64,000 bases of DNA from Chloroflexota bacterium (GCA_029262735.1 JAJCYY010000090.1:1-64000), one strand, 5' to 3'; positions 8,617-18,130 are shown, counted from the first letter of the stretch. Notes: generated by a model not told the origin, from the sequence alone. Program-made: numbers and translations.

Positions 8617-10257
8617 CTAATCCGCATAGACGCTGAACTTCATCTCCTGTTGCGTCTTCACATCGATCAAAGCACTCTTTCCCTCGGAGTTAAGGCGCTG
8701 GGCCTGCTGGATAGCCGGTGCGATGCCTTCCGGTTTGTCCACCGTGATTCCAGTCGCTCCCAGCCCCTCCGCGATCATGGCGTAGTTACCAGTCATGTTG
8801 CCTGCGCCATACTGTTCCATCGCAGTCGGGAGATTGCGGTCATAGCCTCCCATCGTCCCGTTGTCGAGGACGATAGTCGTGATTGGATTACCCGAACGGA
8901 CAGATGTCTCGATGTCCAGTCCAGCCATGCCAAATGCGGCATCACCCATGAAGTTCACACAGAACTTCTCCGGATGTGCCATCTTTGCACCGATCATCAG
9001 GCCGATGCCGTAGCCGAGGTGAGTCGTCTTCCCCCAGCCGATGTAGCTGTGCGGTACCGTCGCCGTGTAAAACGGCATGATCTGGTCACGCGGGTGTCCC
9101 GCATCGTGCGTCATAATCGTTTTCTCATGGTCCACGGTCTTGTTGATCTCGTTGACCAGCCTGTACGGATTGATCGGGTTCATGTTCGAGTTCAGCATCG
9201 GCTGCCACTCCTCCATCCACTCCTTGCGCACCTGCGCCACGGCTTCCTGTACAGATGTGTCACCGCTGCGAGAATCGCCGACGAGGTCTCGCACCGCGTC
9301 GATCAGCATGCGCAATGTCTCTCTCGCGTCTCCCACCAGTCCGATCTCCGTCGGGTACTCCTTGGCGATGTCCTCAACGTTGTTGCTGCTGTGGATAATC
9401 GTCTTGCCAGCAGGAAGGTCTATGCCGTAGTTCGTCTTCGTCAGACTGGATCCGATCGCAAACAGAACGTCCGACTCCTTGAGCCAGGTCCACACCGACT
9501 TCGGTGCCGTCCTGTTGGCCGCGCCCAGGGCCAGCGGGTGCCGCTCGTCGATCGCAGACTTGCCGGGCATGGTTGTCATGACCGGGATCTGGGTCAGCTC
9601 TGCAAGCTCTTTCAGCTCCGCCGTGGCGCCGGAGTACAACACGCCCTGTCCGGCCCAGATAACAGGCTTCTTGGCCTCGACCAGTCGTTTCGCGGCGTCC
9701 TGGATATCGCTCACTGGCGGCGTTGACCTGTACTGCTTCGTAACGCTGAAGCCATCGAGGTTCGGCACGTCCTGCTGCATTGCGTCACGGTGCATCTCCA
9801 TCAAGACCGGGCCGGGCCGGCCGTTCTTAAGCGCCGTCATCGCACGCCGCATGAGCGCAGGAATTCGGTCGCCGCTGGTGACAGAAACCGCCCACTTCGT
9901 TATGTGCTGGAAGTTGGTCGGAGCGCTGAAATACGGCTTAATGTCAGCCTTGTCGTTTCCGGGTCCGTCCGGGAAGAAAATAATGGGAACGCCATCTGCC
10001 CACGCCTGTGCGAATCCGCCGAATGCGTTCTCTACTCCGGGTCCTCCCTGGCAGGCGAACAGGCCGTACTTGCCCTCGGACGCCATGATCCTGGCGTAGC
10101 CATCAGCCGCCATGATTCCGCCGCGCTCCTGGCGGAACACGATTGGCCTGATGCCGACCTTCGCTACCGCTTCAATTAATGGATTCGAAGGGAAGCAGGC
10201 CAGCCATTCGAAACCTTCCTGCTTGAGCATCTGCGCGATGGCGTCGTAGCCGTTCAT
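8617..10257 (-). CDS. Thiamine-pyrophosphate-dependent enzyme of the acetolactate synthase large-subunit type
   Basis: 546 residues from the ATG at 10257 (AGGAG upstream); the longer frame from 10356 adds no family sequence. The order is that of the AHAS/benzoylformate decarboxylase fold: an N-terminal Pyr domain with the cofactor-activating Glu in FRQERGG, a middle domain, and a C-terminal PP domain. The TPP/Mg motif in the PP domain is GDAAFGMAG with the closing LDNGTMGG, where GDGxF...NN is canonical. There is no small regulatory subunit next door and no branched-chain pathway gene, so biosynthetic acetolactate synthase is unlikely. A catabolic 2-oxo-acid decarboxylase or ligase is more likely; the substrate is unknown. 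Confidence 0.8.
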   Translation of the reverse strand: MNGYDAIAQMLKQEGFEWLACFPSNPLIEAVAKVGIRPIVFRQERGGIMAADGYARIMASEGKYGLFACQGGPGVENAFGGFAQAWADGVPIIFFPDGPGNDKADIKPYFSAPTNFQHITKWAVSVTSGDRIPALMRRAMTALKNGRPGPVLMEMHRDAMQQDVPNLDGFSVTKQYRSTPPVSDIQDAAKRLVEAKKPVIWAGQGVLYSGATAELKELAELTQIPVMTTMPGKSAIDERHPLALGAANRTAPKSVWTWLKESDVLFAIGSSLTKTNYGIDLPAGKTIIHSSNNVEDIAKEYPTEIGLVGDARETLRMLIDAVRDLVGDSRSGDTSVQEAVAQVRKEWMEEWQPMLNSNMNPINPYRLVNEINKTVDHEKTIMTHDAGHPRDQIMPFYTATVPHSYIGWGKTTHLGYGIGLMIGAKMAHPEKFCVNFMGDAAFGMAGLDIETSVRSGNPITTIVLDNGTMGGYDRNLPTAMEQYGAGNMTGNYAMIAEGLGATGITVDKPEGIAPAIQQAQRLNSEGKSALIDVKTQQEMKFSVYAD

Positions 10258-10864
10258 AAGTGCTGAATCTCCTGTGATTTGTGTGATCGAAATGGGCGAG
10301 GTGAAAAGATGTCCGGTCGTAAAGTTCGCAGCCAGCGTTGCCCCTGTAAGTGCCACAACCGCTCGTCAGCCCTTCCTCGGCGGGCGCGGTCGATGCCGGT
10401 TTCGGCCCCAGTGTATGCCGGGGCAAGACGCGCATCAACTGAGCGTTGGGCAAGTGCTGAGCAATCGGTCACAATAGTGAGATCGTCCAGGCACTGACGC
10501 GTCAACGGCAGATCGTCTCAGAACTGCCGACGAGTGCAGATTTTCCAGACAAGGTCCTTTCGCGGCGGGTCAGCACGCAGTCCGGTTGGCAGTCCTCACA
10601 GTCCAGCGTTCGCGGCTTTTGCCTGCACACTTCTCCTAAAGCAGGTTCGCCGAAAGTTGCCGAAAGACGAATCTGATTGCTGGAGAGGTTCGGAGGACTC
10701 TCGCCCTAGACTTGCTTCACTGCCATTCGTAGCGCACCTGAAACCGCCGCTGTTCACACAGCCGGGACTTCCACAGGTGTGAAATTGCATCTCCCGGGAG
10801 ACGGAACAGGCCCGAGCATGTCGACACATTTACACCCGACAACGTCGGGACCGCCACCATCAAA
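10258..10864. other. Long divergent leader upstream of ftsZ
   Basis: About 560-600 nt separate the TPP enzyme (minus) from ftsZ (plus). No convincing coding frame, RNA or classical -35/-10 pair was found; short frames here have no family character. The 3' end is notable. The FtsZ reading frame is open upstream of its first usable GTG back to about 10742 and encodes family-like residues (VGTATIKVVGVGGGG) before that GTG. The only nearby ATG (10818) is in a different frame. Confidence 0.5.
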
Positions 10865-11968
10865 GTGGTTGGCGTTGGCGGCGGCGGACAGAACGCCGTC
10901 ACCCGTATGTACAAGGAGCCGATTCCGGGCGCCGAATACATCATCGTCAACACTGACAAACAGGCGATAGAGCTCTCCACTGTTCCAACTCGCCTGCGAG
11001 TCGGTGACACCACAGCTCGAGGCCTCGGAGTGGGAGGTGACCCATCAAAGGGTCGTCAGTGTCACGAGGAAGACAAGGATGCAATCAAGGAAGCGCTTGC
11101 CGGCGCTGACCTCGTCTTTGTCGCCGCAGGCATGGGTGGTGGAACCGGAACCGGTGGTGCGCCAGTCGTGGCAGAGGTCGCCCAGGAGATCGGCGCACTG
11201 ACTATCGGCGTCGTGACAAAGCCGTTCGGTTTCGAAGGCTCGCACCGGAGGCGCAAAGCCCTGGAAGGCATCGAGGAGTTGCGCGACTGCGTCGACACGC
11301 TGATCGTTATCCCGAACGACCGGCTCCTCGCGATGAGCGATGAAAATCTTACGATGGACAACGCGTTCAAGATGGCAGACAACGTGCTGCGCCAGGGCGT
11401 GCAATCGATTGCCGAACTGATCCTCGTCCCCGGCGAGATCAACCTGGACTTCGCTGATGTCCGAGCGGTGATGCAGAACGCCGGACCGGCATGGATGGCG
11501 ATCGGCCGCGGCACCGGCGACGACCGCGCTGCCGAGGCTGCCGAAGAGGCGATCAACAGCCCGCTGCTCGAGGTTGATATCGACGGCGCAACCGGTGTGC
11601 TGTTCAACATCACAGGTGGCTCCGACCTGACGCTGGAAGAGGTCCACCAGGCCTCGGAAGTGATCGCCAGCAGGGTCCACCCGGACGCAAACATCATCTT
11701 CGGTACGGTGACCGACGTGTCTATGGAAAACGAGATCCGGATGACGGTCATCGCAACCGGCTTCAAGGTTGCAGGCGAGACCGAGAGTGAGACCGACCGC
11801 ATAGCTCGAGAGGCGATCGAAGACCCGTCACTGATGGCGATTCCACCGTTCCTCAGGCATCACCCGGCCGCCCGGCGCCGCTACCGCAACGGTGGCATGT
11901 ACAAGAACCAGGATGAAGAGCAAGAAGAAGCCGAAGAAGAGTCGGAGACCCTGGCGGCAGGAGACTAG
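10865..11968 (+). CDS. ftsZ: Cell-division GTPase FtsZ (5' end irregular)
   Basis: At least 367 residues. The tubulin-type GTPase signature GMGGGTGTGGAP is intact, as are VVGVGGGGQNAV, TKPFGFEG and the T7 catalytic loop NLDFADVRAVM. The C-terminal peptide IPPFLR is followed by a Glu-rich tail. FtsZ polymerises into the Z ring. The gene stands alone: no ftsA, ftsQ or mur genes adjoin. The listed start is the first in-frame GTG, but it cuts into beta-strand 1. The preceding in-frame codons spell VGTATIK, as FtsZ should, yet no ATG/GTG/TTG lies in that frame back to the stop near 10739. An ATG at 10818 is out of frame by one. Either a non-standard start or a one-base error or frameshift is present. 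An intrinsic terminator follows. Confidence 0.93.
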   Translation: MVGVGGGGQNAVTRMYKEPIPGAEYIIVNTDKQAIELSTVPTRLRVGDTTARGLGVGGDPSKGRQCHEEDKDAIKEALAGADLVFVAAGMGGGTGTGGAPVVAEVAQEIGALTIGVVTKPFGFEGSHRRRKALEGIEELRDCVDTLIVIPNDRLLAMSDENLTMDNAFKMADNVLRQGVQSIAELILVPGEINLDFADVRAVMQNAGPAWMAIGRGTGDDRAAEAAEEAINSPLLEVDIDGATGVLFNITGGSDLTLEEVHQASEVIASRVHPDANIIFGTVTDVSMENEIRMTVIATGFKVAGETESETDRIAREAIEDPSLMAIPPFLRHHPAARRRYRNGGMYKNQDEEQEEAEEESETLAAGD

Positions 11969-12003
11969 CTTCTCGCCGACTCGAAAAACTCACATCGCTA
12001 ACT

Positions 12004-12033
12004 ACGCCCCGGCAAATAGCCGGGGCGTTTTTT
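12004..12033 (+). terminator. Intrinsic terminator after ftsZ
   Basis: ACGCCCCGGC (12004-12013), loop AAATA, then GCCGGGGCGT (12019-12028) followed by TTTTT: a 10-bp GC stem with a T tract, 36 nt past the ftsZ stop codon. Confidence 0.9.
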
Positions 12034-12185
12034 CTGTTTTTTCTGGGTGCATTGAGACGAGGGACCATCGTGGGGAGGTCGTTGTGAGGCGATCGCAGAA
12101 GCGAAGTTGTGCAAGGCAGCTTCGGCCTGGTCGGTGCGCCAGCGTTCGAATTGAAACTGGTCGAGTTGCTCGCCTACGCAATCAG

Positions 12186-12650
12186 CTACTTTGGCAAAGC
12201 GTCCAGGGCTGCGTTAGCGCGGGCCGTCGGTCCGTTGTAACGAGGGTCAGCAACGACGGCGAACGCCTCGGCCACTGCCGTCATCTGTGATGGCAACGCC
12301 GGGACAACGCGATATCGCAGTTTCCCGACCTTTCGGCTGACGCGAGTGGCAAGCGGTCCGCTCTTGGCCCGATCCGCAGCGCTCTTCTTCGAAGCTCCAA
12401 GCTCCGTGATCGCAATCAGGGTGCGCAGTTCCGACTCCGCTCCACCGGAGACAGCAACCTGCAGATCACGTCCCAGCTTCTCGGCAGCGCCGACGTATAC
12501 CGGCTCACCGTCGTCGAAGACAGCCATGAGCCCGGCGCGGTCCGCCAGCATCCACGTCCCCTCATCCGTCAAAGGCAGCGTGTCACCATCCAGCAGGTCG
12601 CTGTATAGCGGCTCCCACTTTCCGAGGTGCGCGGGTGTGAATATCGGCAT
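12186..12650 (-). CDS. Hypothetical protein with a degenerate GIY-YIG-like pattern
   Basis: 154 residues, no signal peptide. I see a pattern that follows the GIY-YIG nuclease fold. GLMAVF stands in the GIY position, and EPVYVGAA follows after the usual spacing as the YIG strand. An Arg lies seven residues later (KLGRDL), and a late Glu precedes AFAVVADPRYNG, which resembles the family's E...P-x-x-N end. If real, this is a very divergent member, and the first Tyr is replaced by Met. It starts 8 nt after the stop of the Eis-like gene and would be the last gene of a three-gene minus-strand operon. A DNA-processing function is conjecture; the fold itself should be tested by structure prediction. 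Confidence 0.5.
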   Translation of the reverse strand: MPIFTPAHLGKWEPLYSDLLDGDTLPLTDEGTWMLADRAGLMAVFDDGEPVYVGAAEKLGRDLQVAVSGGAESELRTLIAITELGASKKSAADRAKSGPLATRVSRKVGKLRYRVVPALPSQMTAVAEAFAVVADPRYNGPTARANAALDALPK

Positions 12651-12658
12651 TTGTCAGA

Positions 12659-13888
12659 TCAGTAGTGAAGCGGACACCATGGCTCTCGTTCAGCAGCGAA
12701 AGCGCGGTCTGCCCGTAAGAGTGCACCTGGAGTCTTCTCCACAGCGCGACCGGCTCGGGCAAGGTCTGCGAACTTCGCACTGCCAAAATAGCACGTTGCC
12801 AGCGAAGCGGCAGGCAAGATGATGTCAGGCGCGTCGCCGGTCCTCTCACAATTCGCCTTTCCCGAAGCGTCCACGGTCAGCCGGTAACTTCCCGCAGCCC
12901 ACCGGCAGAACTCGTCCTCAACCGCCAACACAAGGTCAACCGGCTCAGAAAATGCGCGCGCCGAAAGCGCCCGCTCAACGTCCAGGATGCGCAGCCAGAT
13001 CGCGTCGTACGGCACTCGCTTGAGATGGCGAGGATCAGAAAGCATCCACCACAGGGGATCATCCAACGGCATCGTCTTGTAGCGCACATCGTCCACGAGA
13101 TCGATGCTCAGGATGAAACGCCACAGAGCCGCATGTGCGGCATCGCTCGTTGCGACGAGGTCCCGCACGAGGATGTCTTTCAGGTCTTCCTCATGCTCCT
13201 TGTCGACGGTCTCGTAGGAAACGTAGCCGTCAGCCCGCCCGTCCTCTTCATAGACAGCGTAAAAACTGCGCTTTTCAGGCTTGGTCAGGTCTTCCGGCAT
13301 CGGATGGTCCCATTGCCAGTTCAACTGCTCCCGATCCGGCATCCCCGGCCGGTGCGCCGAAGCCCGCTTCCAGATATCCGGGCCGACCTCTCGTACGCGC
13401 GCCCGGTCCGCGTACCGCATCGCTCCGTCAATCGGCGGCAGATGAGCAAAATGGGCTCTGGCCGAGTTGACCTTCACATCGTAGTGCTGACCTGCCATTC
13501 CGTAGCCGAAACGGCCGTAGATGATGCTCTCCGAAGCCCACAGCGTGGCGATCGGCTCACCGCGTTCATGGGCCTCCTTGAGTAACCGGCTCATCATGTT
13601 GCTCAGGATGCCTTGCCGGCGATGCGTTGCGGCCACGGTTACGATCGTCACAAGCGCTGCCGGAAGCTTTGTCCCGCCAGGAACCGTCGTTTCGCGTGCA
13701 AACGACCCCGCGGTGCCAACGATCTCGTCACGGTCCCATGCCGCGATGGGACTCAGCACCTCGCGAAACGCATGCCAGCGTTCGCGTGAGTGGTCGTCGG
13801 TTGGCGGATGGCCCCCAAAACCGCGCGAAACCGCTCGGCCGAACGCGGACCACTGCTCTTTTGTCGGGACTGTGTACTCGATATTCAT
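12659..13888 (-). CDS. Eis-type GNAT acetyltransferase (copy 1)
   Basis: 409 residues from the ATG at 13888; a 33-residue longer frame is possible but lacks family sequence. It follows the Eis layout: an N-terminal GNAT domain, a degenerate second GNAT domain, and a C-terminal SCP2-like domain. The acetyl-CoA loop is VAATHRRQGILSNMM, followed by LWASESIIYGRFGYG, where the Tyr is the general-acid position in Eis. The chain ends WCPLHY, matching the conserved aromatic C-terminal carboxylate used in catalysis. Eis proteins acetylate amines, including aminoglycosides in mycobacteria; the native substrate here is unknown. It is a tandem paralog of the next gene upstream. Confidence 0.85.
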   Translation of the reverse strand: MNIEYTVPTKEQWSAFGRAVSRGFGGHPPTDDHSRERWHAFREVLSPIAAWDRDEIVGTAGSFARETTVPGGTKLPAALVTIVTVAATHRRQGILSNMMSRLLKEAHERGEPIATLWASESIIYGRFGYGMAGQHYDVKVNSARAHFAHLPPIDGAMRYADRARVREVGPDIWKRASAHRPGMPDREQLNWQWDHPMPEDLTKPEKRSFYAVYEEDGRADGYVSYETVDKEHEEDLKDILVRDLVATSDAAHAALWRFILSIDLVDDVRYKTMPLDDPLWWMLSDPRHLKRVPYDAIWLRILDVERALSARAFSEPVDLVLAVEDEFCRWAAGSYRLTVDASGKANCERTGDAPDIILPAASLATCYFGSAKFADLARAGRAVEKTPGALLRADRAFAAEREPWCPLHY

Positions 13889-13970
13889 AGCGTTTCGTCG
13901 GACTGGTTCAGTTCCGCTTTTCTTCGCACGACCTTCAAGTCTATCTCCGCATCTCCGCGTCCACCGATAG

Positions 13971-15203
13971 TTAAAAGTGGTGAGCACACCACGGCGCGCG
14001 GTCCGTTTGGAACAACCTGTCGAACAGTCTCACAGACCCGCCCTCGTGTTCGACAACGCGCCCGGCGCGCGCCAAATCCGTGAGGCGCGTACCGCCAAGA
14101 TAGACTGCTCCAAGATCTGCGGCCGACATCGAGATGTCCGGCTTCGAGTTCGACCGCCTGCAATCCGCACCATCCCCTGCACACTCAAGCTCGAACACGC
14201 CCCCGGTTTCAGGCAGGAACGGATCACTCACCTCGATAACAAGCCGGCCCTCGGCCGAGTAGCTCCTGCCAGACAACGCTTTGATCGGATCGATCACCCG
14301 TGCCCATATCCCGTCAATTGGAGTGCGCTTCAACCTCCGCGGGTCAGCGAGCATCCACCAGAGAGGATCATCTGGAGGCCGGATTGGCGCGGTAACAGAC
14401 TCGACCAGGTCAACGTCCAGTAGCAGCCGCCAGATAGCCGCGTGCGCATGGTCGGTTGTCGCCACGCACTCGACAACTTCCATCTTATTTGAGTCCTCTC
14501 CGGGGGCGGTCGGTTGCAGATGGTATGCGGCGTACGCCTGCGGCTCACCCTCGTACTCATAAACCACGTGGAACATGCCGCTCCAGTCACCCCGCACCTG
14601 TTCCTCATCGAAGAAGAAGTATCGCCACCTGCGTGCAGACCGGTCCAGGAATCCGGCACGCTGCCCTGCAGCCCGCTTCCACACCCCAGGCATGATCCGC
14701 AGCGCCTCATCGTGCTCAACGAAGCGAAGACGCCCCCCTGCCTGAGATACGTGTGGCATGTAGGCGAAGGCCGACCGGGAAGGATCGATTTCCCAACCCT
14801 CAGCAAACGTCGCCTGCCCGAACCCGTACCGTGAATAGATGCCAGACTCCGAAGCCCACAACACAGACAGCGGCTCTTCCCGATCACGTGACTGGTCGAG
14901 CAGCGATCTCATCATTCCGGTTAGCAAGCCGCGCCGACGATGCGTTGCGGCAGTGCCTACATATGCGATCGCGGCGGTGGGAAGCTCTGCGCCTCCCGGA
15001 ACCGACATCACGTGAGAGTCGGTGCCGCCGGTAGCAACCAGTATTCCGTCTTCGTACGCGCCGAACAACCGGTCCGCATCAGCCCGGTCCTTTCGCATCC
15101 GTTCAATTTCGTCCGGGTGGATCTGTGCGTTAAACCCGCGACGCACCATGCTCCGCCAGTGCTGGAGTTCATCTTCAGCTATCACCCGGTACTTAATACT
15201 CAT
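13971..15203 (-). CDS. Eis-type GNAT acetyltransferase (copy 2)
   Basis: 410 residues, start ATG at 15203. Same architecture as copy 1: the acetyl-CoA loop is TAATHRRRGLLTGMM, LWASESGIYSRYGFG follows, and the C-terminus is WCAHHF. The two copies share motifs throughout, for example DDPLWWML followed by DPR and LKR. They have clearly diverged in the acceptor-binding middle part, which suggests duplication followed by specialisation. Copy 2 is first in a probable operon with copy 1 (82 nt gap) and the GIY-YIG-like gene. Confidence 0.85.
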   Translation of the reverse strand: MSIKYRVIAEDELQHWRSMVRRGFNAQIHPDEIERMRKDRADADRLFGAYEDGILVATGGTDSHVMSVPGGAELPTAAIAYVGTAATHRRRGLLTGMMRSLLDQSRDREEPLSVLWASESGIYSRYGFGQATFAEGWEIDPSRSAFAYMPHVSQAGGRLRFVEHDEALRIMPGVWKRAAGQRAGFLDRSARRWRYFFFDEEQVRGDWSGMFHVVYEYEGEPQAYAAYHLQPTAPGEDSNKMEVVECVATTDHAHAAIWRLLLDVDLVESVTAPIRPPDDPLWWMLADPRRLKRTPIDGIWARVIDPIKALSGRSYSAEGRLVIEVSDPFLPETGGVFELECAGDGADCRRSNSKPDISMSAADLGAVYLGGTRLTDLARAGRVVEHEGGSVRLFDRLFQTDRAPWCAHHF

Positions 15204-15283
15204 CTGGACTCCGGCTTCCGTTTACACTTGCCGCCAGGCCCGGAACTGCTCCGGGGAAAGCGTGACCACGGAGCCCGCACTTA

Positions 15284-16051
15284 ATGAACAGACGTAGACC
15301 GCTCGAAAGCAAGGTCGTCATCATAACCGGTGCCACATCCGGTATTGGAAGGGCGACCGCAGTTCTGATGGCTGAGTTGGGCGCAAATGTCGTCGCCTCG
15401 GGCCGCCGGATCACCGAGGGCGAAGAGACGGCCCAACTTGCTGCTGCAAACGGCGGGGTCTGCAGATTCGTGCAGTGCGATGTGACAGAAGTCGCACAGG
15501 TCGAAGCCCTTATTCACTCCGCCGTCGATGAGTTCGGACGCCTCGACTGCGCATTCAACAACGCAGGAACACTGATCGATACCGGAAAGATCCACGAAAC
15601 GGAAGACGAAGTCCTGGCGAAGACGCTGGATGTGAACGTGACAGGACTCTGGAACTGCATGAAGGCAGAACTTGCCGTAATGAGTGAGCAGGGCGCTGGC
15701 ATCATTGTCAACGACGCGTCGTACACAGGTCTTCGCGGCACGATGGACCGCCCGGCCTACATCGCATCCAAGCATGCGGTGATTGGACTGACCCGGTCTG
15801 CCGCGCTCGACTACGCTCGACGAGGAATACGCGTCAACGCGGTGAGTCCCGGAGTCATCGACACAGTGATGATGGAGCAGATCGACAACGCCGATCCTGA
15901 CATGCGGCGGCGGCTCGAAAACTGGGTTCCAATGGGCCGCTACGGAACGCCGGAAGAGGTCGCTGAACTCGTGGCGTGGCTCAGTTCAGACGCGTCCTCA
16001 TACGTCACCGGCCAGGTCTACCCGGTCGACGGCGGAGTCACGACGCGCTGA
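15284..16051 (+). CDS. Short-chain dehydrogenase/reductase (FabG-like)
   Basis: 255 residues, classical SDR. The cofactor-binding motif is GATSGIG near residue 16, with CDVT for the adenine ring, NNAG, and the catalytic Ser (NDASYTG) with YIASK (Tyr-x3-Lys). It ends with PVDGGVTTR, as usual for FabG-type enzymes. The acidic-or-basic residue after beta2 (SGRR) suggests NADP(H), though this is weak. The substrate is unknown; such enzymes oxidise or reduce alcohol/ketone groups on small metabolites. It is divergent from the Eis-like gene and convergent with the epimerase, only 7 nt from its stop. Confidence 0.88.
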   Translation: MNRRRPLESKVVIITGATSGIGRATAVLMAELGANVVASGRRITEGEETAQLAAANGGVCRFVQCDVTEVAQVEALIHSAVDEFGRLDCAFNNAGTLIDTGKIHETEDEVLAKTLDVNVTGLWNCMKAELAVMSEQGAGIIVNDASYTGLRGTMDRPAYIASKHAVIGLTRSAALDYARRGIRVNAVSPGVIDTVMMEQIDNADPDMRRRLENWVPMGRYGTPEEVAELVAWLSSDASSYVTGQVYPVDGGVTTR

Positions 16052-16058
16052 TGAAGGC

Positions 16059-16979
16059 TTAGCGCGTCCACGGCGCGACGTATCCCGGCCGTTGGTGTGA
16101 TGCGCCTTCAGGTTCCCTTACAGTCCCTTCACGCCACGACTCGACCGGCACCCAGTCGAGCAATCGAGCTGCCTTCGAGACATCCAGCGGGCTCGTGAAG
16201 TCCTGCAACGGCCGCCGGTACTCCACATCGCCATACTCACGCTTGATCGCCTCCTCTGTAGGCAATTCGAGCACCGTATCGTTCGCATTGATAAAGAACG
16301 CCTCGTGCCCGCCAAACTCCTTCTCAAGCGCCAACCTGCACGCCCGCGCCGCGTCGTGACGTCCCACCCACGACCAGAACCCCATAGCGGCACGACCCGA
16401 AGTGTCTGTCTTGTCTCCATTCTCCATATAGTGAAGCGCCGTCGTCGGGTTCCAGAGAGCATGAAAGCGCATCGATGCGATCTGCAGGTCCGGTCTGCGA
16501 CGGCAAAATGCATCGGCCATATGCTCACCGAGCCACTTTGACTGCGAATACGCGTCCTGCACCCGCGTCGGATGGGCCTCATCGACGGGAAAGTACTCGG
16601 GAACGAAGAGGTCTGCGCCCCAGCCGGCGCCGACGGCGTTGACAGACGAGGCCATAACTATCTTCTTGATGCCGTACAACTCTGCGGCCTCGAGAACATT
16701 CCAGTTGGAGAGCATGTTGACCCGGAAGACGGTGTGCTCGGCGTCCATGTTCGGTGCTGGAATTGCCGCCATGTGAACGACCGCGTCAACACCCTGCATC
16801 ACCGACACAGTCTGGCCGTAGTCGGTGAAGTCGACACGCTGAAACAACGCGCCCGAGTCGTGTGCGTCCGGTTTCGGCGGAGCAACGTCTGCGTTGATGC
16901 AGGTGTGCCCGCGCGCCGCAAGCTCGGCCATGATGTATTCACCAGCCCTGCCTGAACCGCCTGTAACCAGGATTTTCAT
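16059..16979 (-). CDS. NAD-dependent epimerase/dehydratase (extended SDR)
   Basis: 306 residues. It begins MKILVTGGSGRAGEYI with the extended-SDR glycine motif, then VVHMAAIPAPN, the catalytic Ser in MASSVNAVG, and YSQSK (Tyr-x3-Lys). GGAG lies about 8 nt upstream of the ATG. It resembles uronate-dehydrogenase-like and sugar-nucleotide epimerase-like members; the short C-terminal part suggests a small sugar or sugar-acid substrate rather than a nucleotide sugar. It is the last gene of a minus-strand run with Ldh-family dehydrogenase, methyltransferase and aldolase genes (gaps of 74-108 nt), which points to a shared catabolic role. Confidence 0.85.
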   Translation of the reverse strand: MKILVTGGSGRAGEYIMAELAARGHTCINADVAPPKPDAHDSGALFQRVDFTDYGQTVSVMQGVDAVVHMAAIPAPNMDAEHTVFRVNMLSNWNVLEAAELYGIKKIVMASSVNAVGAGWGADLFVPEYFPVDEAHPTRVQDAYSQSKWLGEHMADAFCRRRPDLQIASMRFHALWNPTTALHYMENGDKTDTSGRAAMGFWSWVGRHDAARACRLALEKEFGGHEAFFINANDTVLELPTEEAIKREYGDVEYRRPLQDFTSPLDVSKAARLLDWVPVESWREGTVREPEGASHQRPGYVAPWTR

Positions 16980-17053
16980 TTTTTTTGTCTCCGCGTGTCA
17001 GCCCCGTTTGCCGCGGAACCATTGTCCTGGCTCAGGACGGACAGCCCAAATAC

Positions 17054-18130
17054 CTACCGAACCAACTTCTCCGTCCCTAGCTCTGCGCTGATCGAATCGA
17101 ACCATTCCACCACCTCGCGGTGTAGCGGAATGCCGTTCTCCGCCCGCTCGCTCGCCTCTTCATGCTCGATCTGCCCTGCGTAATAGACGCGGTCGTTCCC
17201 CGGTGCGGGCGGCGTGTCGGCCAGGTACCGCATGAAGTCGTCCATCGAAGACTTGAACCGCGCCACATCGGTGAACGCGTCGATCTTGTATGCGGCCACG
17301 AAGTGCGACATGCGGCCCATGCCGTACTCGCCGAATGCGCCCGTCGAGAGAATCCCGCCGAACACCTGCGCCACCACGCTCAGGCCGTAGCCCTTGTGGG
17401 AGCCCATCTCACGAGTCGCCCCGGTCGGAAGCATCCACGTGTGCTCAGGAACAACCTCCTCCGTCATGATCGGCGCTCCGTCTGCAGCCGCGAGCAGGCC
17501 CGGAATGGTCGGCTTGTTCATTCGCCTTAGCAGCCCGATCTTGTTCGCCGCAACAGAGGAGGACGAAATGTCCAGCACGAACGGTGGCATCTCGTCCGTC
17601 GGCACAGCCCAAGCGTGCGGATTGGCGGCCATTCGAGGCTCGGCGCCATACGTCGGCACCATGTTCTGACCGCCTGCAGTAATTGCGTAGCCGATCATGT
17701 CGTGAGGCAGCGCCATCATTGCGTGATAGGCCATCATCCCTGCATGACGGCCGTTGCCCATCGTGATAGCGCCCATGCCGTACCTGTCAGCCTTCTCGAT
17801 AGCCATCTCCATCGCCTTCGGGATGACGACGAGGCCGAGCCCGGCGTCGCAGTCGATATTCGCCGTGGTGGCCGACTCACGCACGATCTTCCAGTTCGGG
17901 TCAGGGTTCAGAAAACCCTCGCCGAACATCTCGATGTAGCGGCGCATCATGTTGGAGACGCCGTGTGTATCGGTCCCGCGGTCGTCTGCCGAGACCAGTG
18001 CATCCGTGGCAAGCGACGCATCGTCCGTGCTCAGGCCCATCTTGCGGAACAGCGAATCCACGCTGCGCCGCAGGTCGGCGGACATCACCCTGACCTCATC
18101 CTCTGGCGGTACATGGAAGTGCTCTAGCAT
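17054..18130 (-). CDS. Ldh-family malate/L-lactate/sulfolactate-type dehydrogenase
   Basis: 358 residues from the ATG at 18130, with AGGGG just upstream; the longer frame to 18199 lacks family sequence. Family motifs include DRGTDTHGVSNM, with the His involved in catalysis or substrate binding, NGRHAGMMAY, the NAD-binding region around DISSSSVAANK, and GSHKGYGLSV. This non-Rossmann dehydrogenase family (malate, ureidoglycolate, (R)-sulfolactate and 2,3-diketogulonate enzymes) oxidises 2-hydroxy acids with NAD(P). The exact substrate is undetermined. A sulfopyruvate-decarboxylase-type TPP enzyme elsewhere in the window (52705-53780) makes sulfolactate one candidate. Confidence 0.85.
   Translation of the reverse strand: MLEHFHVPPEDEVRVMSADLRRSVDSLFRKMGLSTDDASLATDALVSADDRGTDTHGVSNMMRRYIEMFGEGFLNPDPNWKIVRESATTANIDCDAGLGLVVIPKAMEMAIEKADRYGMGAITMGNGRHAGMMAYHAMMALPHDMIGYAITAGGQNMVPTYGAEPRMAANPHAWAVPTDEMPPFVLDISSSSVAANKIGLLRRMNKPTIPGLLAAADGAPIMTEEVVPEHTWMLPTGATREMGSHKGYGLSVVAQVFGGILSTGAFGEYGMGRMSHFVAAYKIDAFTDVARFKSSMDDFMRYLADTPPAPGNDRVYYAGQIEHEEASERAENGIPLHREVVEWFDSISAELGTEKLVR

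Noticed and set aside
8554-9726. A 390-codon plus-strand frame opposite the TPP enzyme
   Set aside because: Shadow of the real minus-strand gene; its first codons lie in the terminator of the Usp gene.
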